Origin: Paractinoplanes maris
GTDB lineage: Bacteria > Actinomycetota > Actinomycetes > Mycobacteriales > Micromonosporaceae
NCBI RefSeq assembly: GCF_023544465.1
Contig: NZ_JALPVL010000004.1
Coordinates: 1-64,000, forward strand
Reading direction: 5' to 3'
Length of the DNA stretch: 64,000 nucleotides
In this document: positions 61,075 to 64,000 of the stretch, piece after piece
How positions within the stretch are numbered: position 1 is the stretch's first letter
How the letters are laid out: each line of letters starts with the position of its first letter
Position numbers and translations under genes: made by a program
The notes under the pieces: generated by a model
Database searches by the model: none
The model's input: only the letters and a program-made list of their open reading frames with translations
What the model was told of the DNA's origin: nothing

Positions 61075-61168
61075 GGTGGCTGGGTTTTGCGTGATGGGTT
61101 AAGGGAGCTGGCTGGGCTTCGCGGGATGGGCTGCTGAGTTTGCTGGCTCCGCTTCGCTCCGCGTGGGC

Positions 61169-61262
61169 GGTCGCCTTTTAGGTCAATGAGTTGGGCCCCG
61201 TTTTTCAACGCCGCAAAGAGCGACGACGTTGAAAAACGGGGCCCAACTCATTGACGGCGACC
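61169..61262. terminator. Very long perfect hairpin after ctaF
   Basis: Left arm 61182-61210 and right arm 61227-61255 are complementary at all 29 positions (core TTGGGCCCCGTTTTTCAACG) around a 16-base loop. After a six-base bulge the stem extends with GGTCGCC (61169-61175) and GGCGACC (61256-61262). It is the downstream boundary of the ctaC-ctaF transcript. Its unusual length also suggests a dispersed palindromic repeat. Confidence 0.7.
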
Positions 61263-61695
61263 ACCCGGGTTGCTCAGTGAGGAAGGGGCTCCTCTACAAA
61301 AAAGGGTGGGCGGTGCTCCTCAAGGGGGGTGGGCCTCTTGCGCTTGGACCAAAGACGCGGGCTTCTTGCGCTGCCTGGAGACTCGGGCTTTTCGCGCTGC
61401 CTGGAGACGCGGGCTTCTCGCGGGCCACATCCTGCTTTCGCGGGCCGGCTGTGGGTGGTGGGTTCTCGCGTGCTGCGCCGGGCGCGGGGCTCTTGCGACA
61501 CGGCCGAGGGTGCCGGGCTCGCCGGGGTGCGGGATCTTGTGGCCGCTGAGGAGGCTGCGCGCCGGAGGCTCCCGTCAACAAGAGCTCGTGCGAGGCGCCC
61601 GCCTGCTGCGCGCCCGCAACCTCGTCGGCGCGTCGACCGGTGCGGGCGGCGCCGCTGGGTTCTTGCGGGGTGAGCGAGGGTGGCCGGGGTGGGGG
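61263..61695. other. Gene-free spacer with degenerate repeats
   Basis: About 430 bases with no credible gene. From about 61345 to 61430 a 24-27-base unit around GGGCTTCTTGCGCTGCCTGGA recurs about three times with decay. The remainder is Arg/Gly-coding noise in all frames. No RNA motif recognised. Confidence 0.5.
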
Positions 61696-61902
61696 TCAGG
61701 CAGCTGCCTGGCGTTGTTTGGGGGGTGTGCGGCGGGCAGGGGTGTAGAGGCCTGGCCAAAGGTGGGCTACTACGGGGGTTACTACCTCGGCTGCGCCGCA
61801 GCGGGTGCAGACGAGTTCTTCGGCGGGGCCGTCTGTGGGGGGCGGCACCTCGAACATCATGTCGCCGTCGCAGATGATGCAGCGTGGATCGCGGTCGGAC
61901 AC
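61696..61902 (-). CDS. Small zinc-ribbon protein
   Basis: 68 residues: MSDRDPRCIICDGDMMFEVP, then CTRCGAAEVV, giving two CxxC knuckles about 21 residues apart, a standard structural zinc site. The C-terminus is Pro/Arg/Gln-rich (TPPKQRQAAA). Similar short proteins occur in many actinobacteria near trpD and cytochrome oxidase genes. Function is unknown. Confidence 0.82.
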   Translation of the reverse strand: MSDRDPRCIICDGDMMFEVPPPTDGPAEELVCTRCGAAEVVTPVVAHLWPGLYTPARRTPPKQRQAAA

Positions 61903-62032
61903 GGGTGGCTCCTCTCTTCGCCGGAAGGTGGATACCCGAAACTGATTCCGACGCTGCCACGTATATCGGGCATTTGGGAGTATGTGGTGCGGCGTGTCCG
62001 CTGTGAGCTTGCTTATTCGGCGGTGAGCTTGC

Positions 62033-63091
62033 TTACTCGGCCGCTTTGGCTTTCTGGGCGGCTTCCACCCAGCGAGCCAGCTGAGCCGTCGCGGCGCCGG
62101 AGTCGATCGTTTCCTGGGCCCGCGCTATTCCGGCCCGCAGCGTGTCCCTGAGGTCGCCGGGGAAGCCGTCCTGAGCCGCCAGGGCCGCTGCCACGTTGAG
62201 AACCACCGCGTCCCGCACCGCGCCGGGCTCGCCGGCGAAGGTGCGGTGGGCCACGTCGGCGTTGAAGGCCACGTCGCCGCCGCGCAGGGCAGCCGGCTCA
62301 CTGCGGGGCAGCCCGAGCTCGACCGAGTCGATCAGGTGCTCGACGACCTCGCCGTCCTTGGCCTGCCAGACCCGGGTCGGCGCCGCCGTCGTGAACTCGT
62401 CGAGCCCGTCCTCGCCCCGCATCACCAGCGCCGAGTCGCCACGCCGGGCGAAGACGGCCGCCATCACCGGCGCCATGCGCGTGTCGAAGCAACCGACCGC
62501 CGCCGCCGTGGGGCGGGCCGGGTTGGTCAGCGGGCCCAGCACGTTGAAGAACGTGGGGACGCCCAGCTCGCGCCGGGTCACCGCGGCGTGCCGCATGCCG
62601 GGGTGGTAGCGGGCGGCGAAGCAGAACCCGATGCCGGCACCGGTCACCGTGCTCACGACCCCCTCGGGGCCGAGGTCGAGCGGGATGCCGAAGTGCTCGA
62701 GCAGATCGGCTGTGCCGGTGGTCGACGAGGCCGACCGGTTGCCGTGTTTGACCACTGTCACACCGGAGGCGGCTGTGATGATCGCCGCCATCGTCGAGAT
62801 GTTGACTGTGTTGGCCCGGTCGCCACCCGTCCCGACCACGTCGACCGCGGTGGTGCGGACCGCCTCGGGCAGCTCGACCAGGGCGGCGTTGGCCAGCATG
62901 GCCTCGACCAGGCCGGCCAGCTCGGCCGGTGTCTCACCCTTGGCCCGCAGCGCGATCGCGAACCCGGCGATCTGGGCCGGGGTCGCGTTGCCCGTCATGA
63001 TCTCGCCCATGGCCCAGGCGGTGTCGGCCGATCCGAGCTCCTCGCCGCGGAGCAGCGCGCTCGTCAGGTTCGGCCAGGTGCGTGCGGCCAT
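62033..63091 (-). CDS. trpD: Anthranilate phosphoribosyltransferase
   Basis: 352 residues. Second step of tryptophan synthesis. It has PRPP-binding [20 protein letters not shown] (about 84-103), [47 protein letters not shown], and the metal-binding [14 protein letters not shown]. It is not next to other trp genes here. From memory trpD is beside the cytochrome bcc-aa3 genes in mycobacteria as well (Rv2192c). Confidence 0.96.
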   Translation of the reverse strand: MAARTWPNLTSALLRGEELGSADTAWAMGEIMTGNATPAQIAGFAIALRAKGETPAELAGLVEAMLANAALVELPEAVRTTAVDVVGTGGDRANTVNISTMAAIITAASGVTVVKHGNRSASSTTGTADLLEHFGIPLDLGPEGVVSTVTGAGIGFCFAARYHPGMRHAAVTRRELGVPTFFNVLGPLTNPARPTAAAVGCFDTRMAPVMAAVFARRGDSALVMRGEDGLDEFTTAAPTRVWQAKDGEVVEHLIDSVELGLPRSEPAALRGGDVAFNADVAHRTFAGEPGAVRDAVVLNVAAALAAQDGFPGDLRDTLRAGIARAQETIDSGAATAQLARWVEAAQKAKAAE

Positions 63092-63120
63092 GCCGGGGCC
63101 CCTCCGTGGTTTTCACTTCA

Positions 63121-63209
63121 CCGGTCAGCGGTCTTGTCTTCGCCGGTCAGGGTCAGCCCAGCGGGTCTTCGCCGGTCAGGGTCAGCCCAGCGTGTTTTCG
63201 CCGGTCGGC
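63121..63209. repeat. Short tandem repeat upstream of trpD, about 29-31-bp unit, three copies
   Basis: TCTTCGCCGGTCAGGGTCAG followed by CCCAGCG repeats near 63138, 63167 and 63197 (with slight variation), filling the space between trpD and the next gene. The cause is unknown; it lies where the trpD promoter should be. Confidence 0.85.
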
Positions 63210-63210
63210 T

Positions 63211-63648
63211 TCAGCCCAGCGTGCCGAGGGTGCCCAGCGGGATCGCGCCGTTGCGGCGGGCCCGGAGCATCGCGGCGACCGTCTGCCCGGTGGTGACCGG
63301 GTCGAGCGGCATGATCAGGGTCTGGTCGACCTGGGCGAACGCCGCCAGCCAGCGGTCGGCCGCGCGGGCCAGGACCACGCAGACCGGCGGGGGAGTCGCA
63401 TACTCGTCCTTGGTCTGGCGGGCGATGCCCATGCCGCCGGCGGGCGAGGCCTCACCGTCGAGCACCATCAGGTCGATGTCGTACTTGTCGAGCAGGTCGC
63501 GGCAGTCCTCCCAGGTGGAGGCGTCGGCGAACTCGACCTGGAGGTCGGCCGCCGGTCGGGTGCCGATCGCGAGCCGGATCCGGTCGCGCACAGCGGGATT
63601 GTTGCTGTAGAGCAGGACCGTGTACTGAGTGATCTGCGCGTCGCTCAT
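63211..63648 (-). CDS. Degenerate response-regulator receiver protein
   Basis: 145 residues from the ATG at 63648 (GAGG upstream). The fold pattern of a CheY-like receiver is present: TVLLYSNNPAVRDRIRLAIG, YDIDLMVLDGEASPAGGMGI (phospho-acceptor-like Asp), VCVVLARAADRWLAAFA and QTLIMPLDPVTTGQTVAAML. However, the N-terminal acidic pair is replaced by Ser-Asn-Asn and the conserved Lys before Pro is missing. There is no output domain. It may act by protein contacts rather than phosphorylation. Confidence 0.8.
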   Translation of the reverse strand: MSDAQITQYTVLLYSNNPAVRDRIRLAIGTRPAADLQVEFADASTWEDCRDLLDKYDIDLMVLDGEASPAGGMGIARQTKDEYATPPPVCVVLARAADRWLAAFAQVDQTLIMPLDPVTTGQTVAAMLRARRNGAIPLGTLGTLG

Positions 63649-63699
63649 TTTTGTGCCTCGGCTCACGTCGTAGGTGCCCGCCGATCGTAACGGAACGGA

Positions 63700-64000
63700 C
63701 TACGGGGTGTCCGACCCCGGTACGCGCGTGCCGTCGGGGGTCCCGTTTGTGATCTTCACGGCATTGTCGCGGGCCTGCGCGGCGGCCTCCTCGGCCTCCT
63801 GCCGGTCCAGGGCGCGGTCGATCCGGCGGGCCTCGCGCTCGGATTGGCGCACCCACTGCAGCACCAGGATGCCGAGCATCGTGACGCTGACGATCTCGCC
63901 GCCGGCCCACAGGATGCCGCCCGCGGTGACCTGGTCGCTCTTCGGATCGGTCCAGCTCAGGCCGAGGCTCGTGTAGTAGGCGCCGGCCAGCAGCGTCGGG
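63700..64000 (-). CDS. ctaG: Cytochrome c oxidase assembly factor CtaG, C-terminus (partial)
   Basis: The last 99 residues are visible; the rest lies beyond the window. The sequence includes TLLAGAYYTSLGLSWTDPKS, DQVTAGGILWAGGEIVSVTM and a final helix LGILVLQWVRQSEREARR, followed by a charged cytoplasmic tail. The AGG.WA.GE pattern is typical of the caa3-type CtaG family, which helps insert copper in the oxidase. This agrees with ctaC and ctaF nearby. Confidence 0.8.
   Translation of the reverse strand, partial: PTLLAGAYYTSLGLSWTDPKSDQVTAGGILWAGGEIVSVTMLGILVLQWVRQSEREARRIDRALDRQEAEEAAAQARDNAVKITNGTPDGTRVPGSDTP

Noticed and set aside
61270..62151. Open frame through the repeat-rich spacer after ctaF
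   Set aside because: Trp/Gly/Arg-rich translation of decayed repeats; it runs antisense to the zinc-ribbon gene.

Overview
The window is high-GC actinobacterial chromosome, most likely from the Micromonosporaceae (Actinoplanes/Micromonospora type). This rests on frequent GTG starts, actinobacteria-only families (DUF4191, DUF3043, CtaF, AdoK-type kinase), a CobU-CobT fusion, a translational T-box, and a gene order that, from memory, parallels the Mycobacterium tuberculosis glnA1-lipA-lipB-dlaT-pepB-gcvT-cobS/cobT-glxK-erpA-adoK-ctaC-trpD neighbourhood. No database search was possible, so genus is an inference.

Positions 1 to about 8,900 are accessory DNA. They hold an XRE/ImmA-IrrE regulator with a partner gene, a 3' half of a tRNA-Gly(CCC) gene that looks like an attachment-site scar, small membrane and Cys-rich proteins, two copies of an about 80-bp direct repeat, a GNAT acetyltransferase, a GntR regulator that has lost its DNA-binding domain, and the last about 80 codons of a tyrosine recombinase. 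The last two are cut at the same place. The region reads as the remains of one or more integrative elements beside glnA.

From 8,953 to about 38,000 the window is core metabolism. It holds glnA with a GlnR box, an RDD protein, DUF4191, a LuxR/LAL regulator, a Nudix hydrolase, lipA, a T-box-controlled short AspRS, two tandem PQQ-propeller paralogues, lipB, a GT-C-like membrane protein, a TIGR01777 reductase, sucB and lpd, pepA, gcvT, cobS and fused cobU-cobT, a site-2-type protease and an aldo/keto reductase. Lipoate synthesis (lipA, lipB) sits near its consumers: the two-lipoyl-domain E2 protein and the lipoamide dehydrogenase E3.

From 38,196 to 44,495 one gene encodes an about 2,100-residue protein. 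About 1,600 residues of repeat-rich, disordered sequence precede a TPR-like segment and WG repeats. It is divergent from a three-gene ABC-2 exporter. Next come an XRE-cupin regulator and azlCD (amino-acid export). Both edges of azlD carry tandem duplications that create a chain of stop-start-coupled mini-ORFs.

From 49,159 to 64,000 the window holds a lipoprotein, a methyltransferase, an XRE-cupin regulator, DUF3043, murA, nadA, a glycerate kinase, erpA, an adenosine-kinase-type PfkB, a small P-loop kinase, a TusA/cysteine desulfurase pair, ctaC-ctaF, a very strong hairpin, a zinc-ribbon protein, trpD, a degenerate receiver protein and the 3' end of ctaG. Fe-S and sulfur functions (nadA, erpA, desulfurase, tusA, lipA) and respiratory functions (ctaC, ctaF, ctaG) cluster here. 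Intergenic hairpin terminators are clear at many gene ends.
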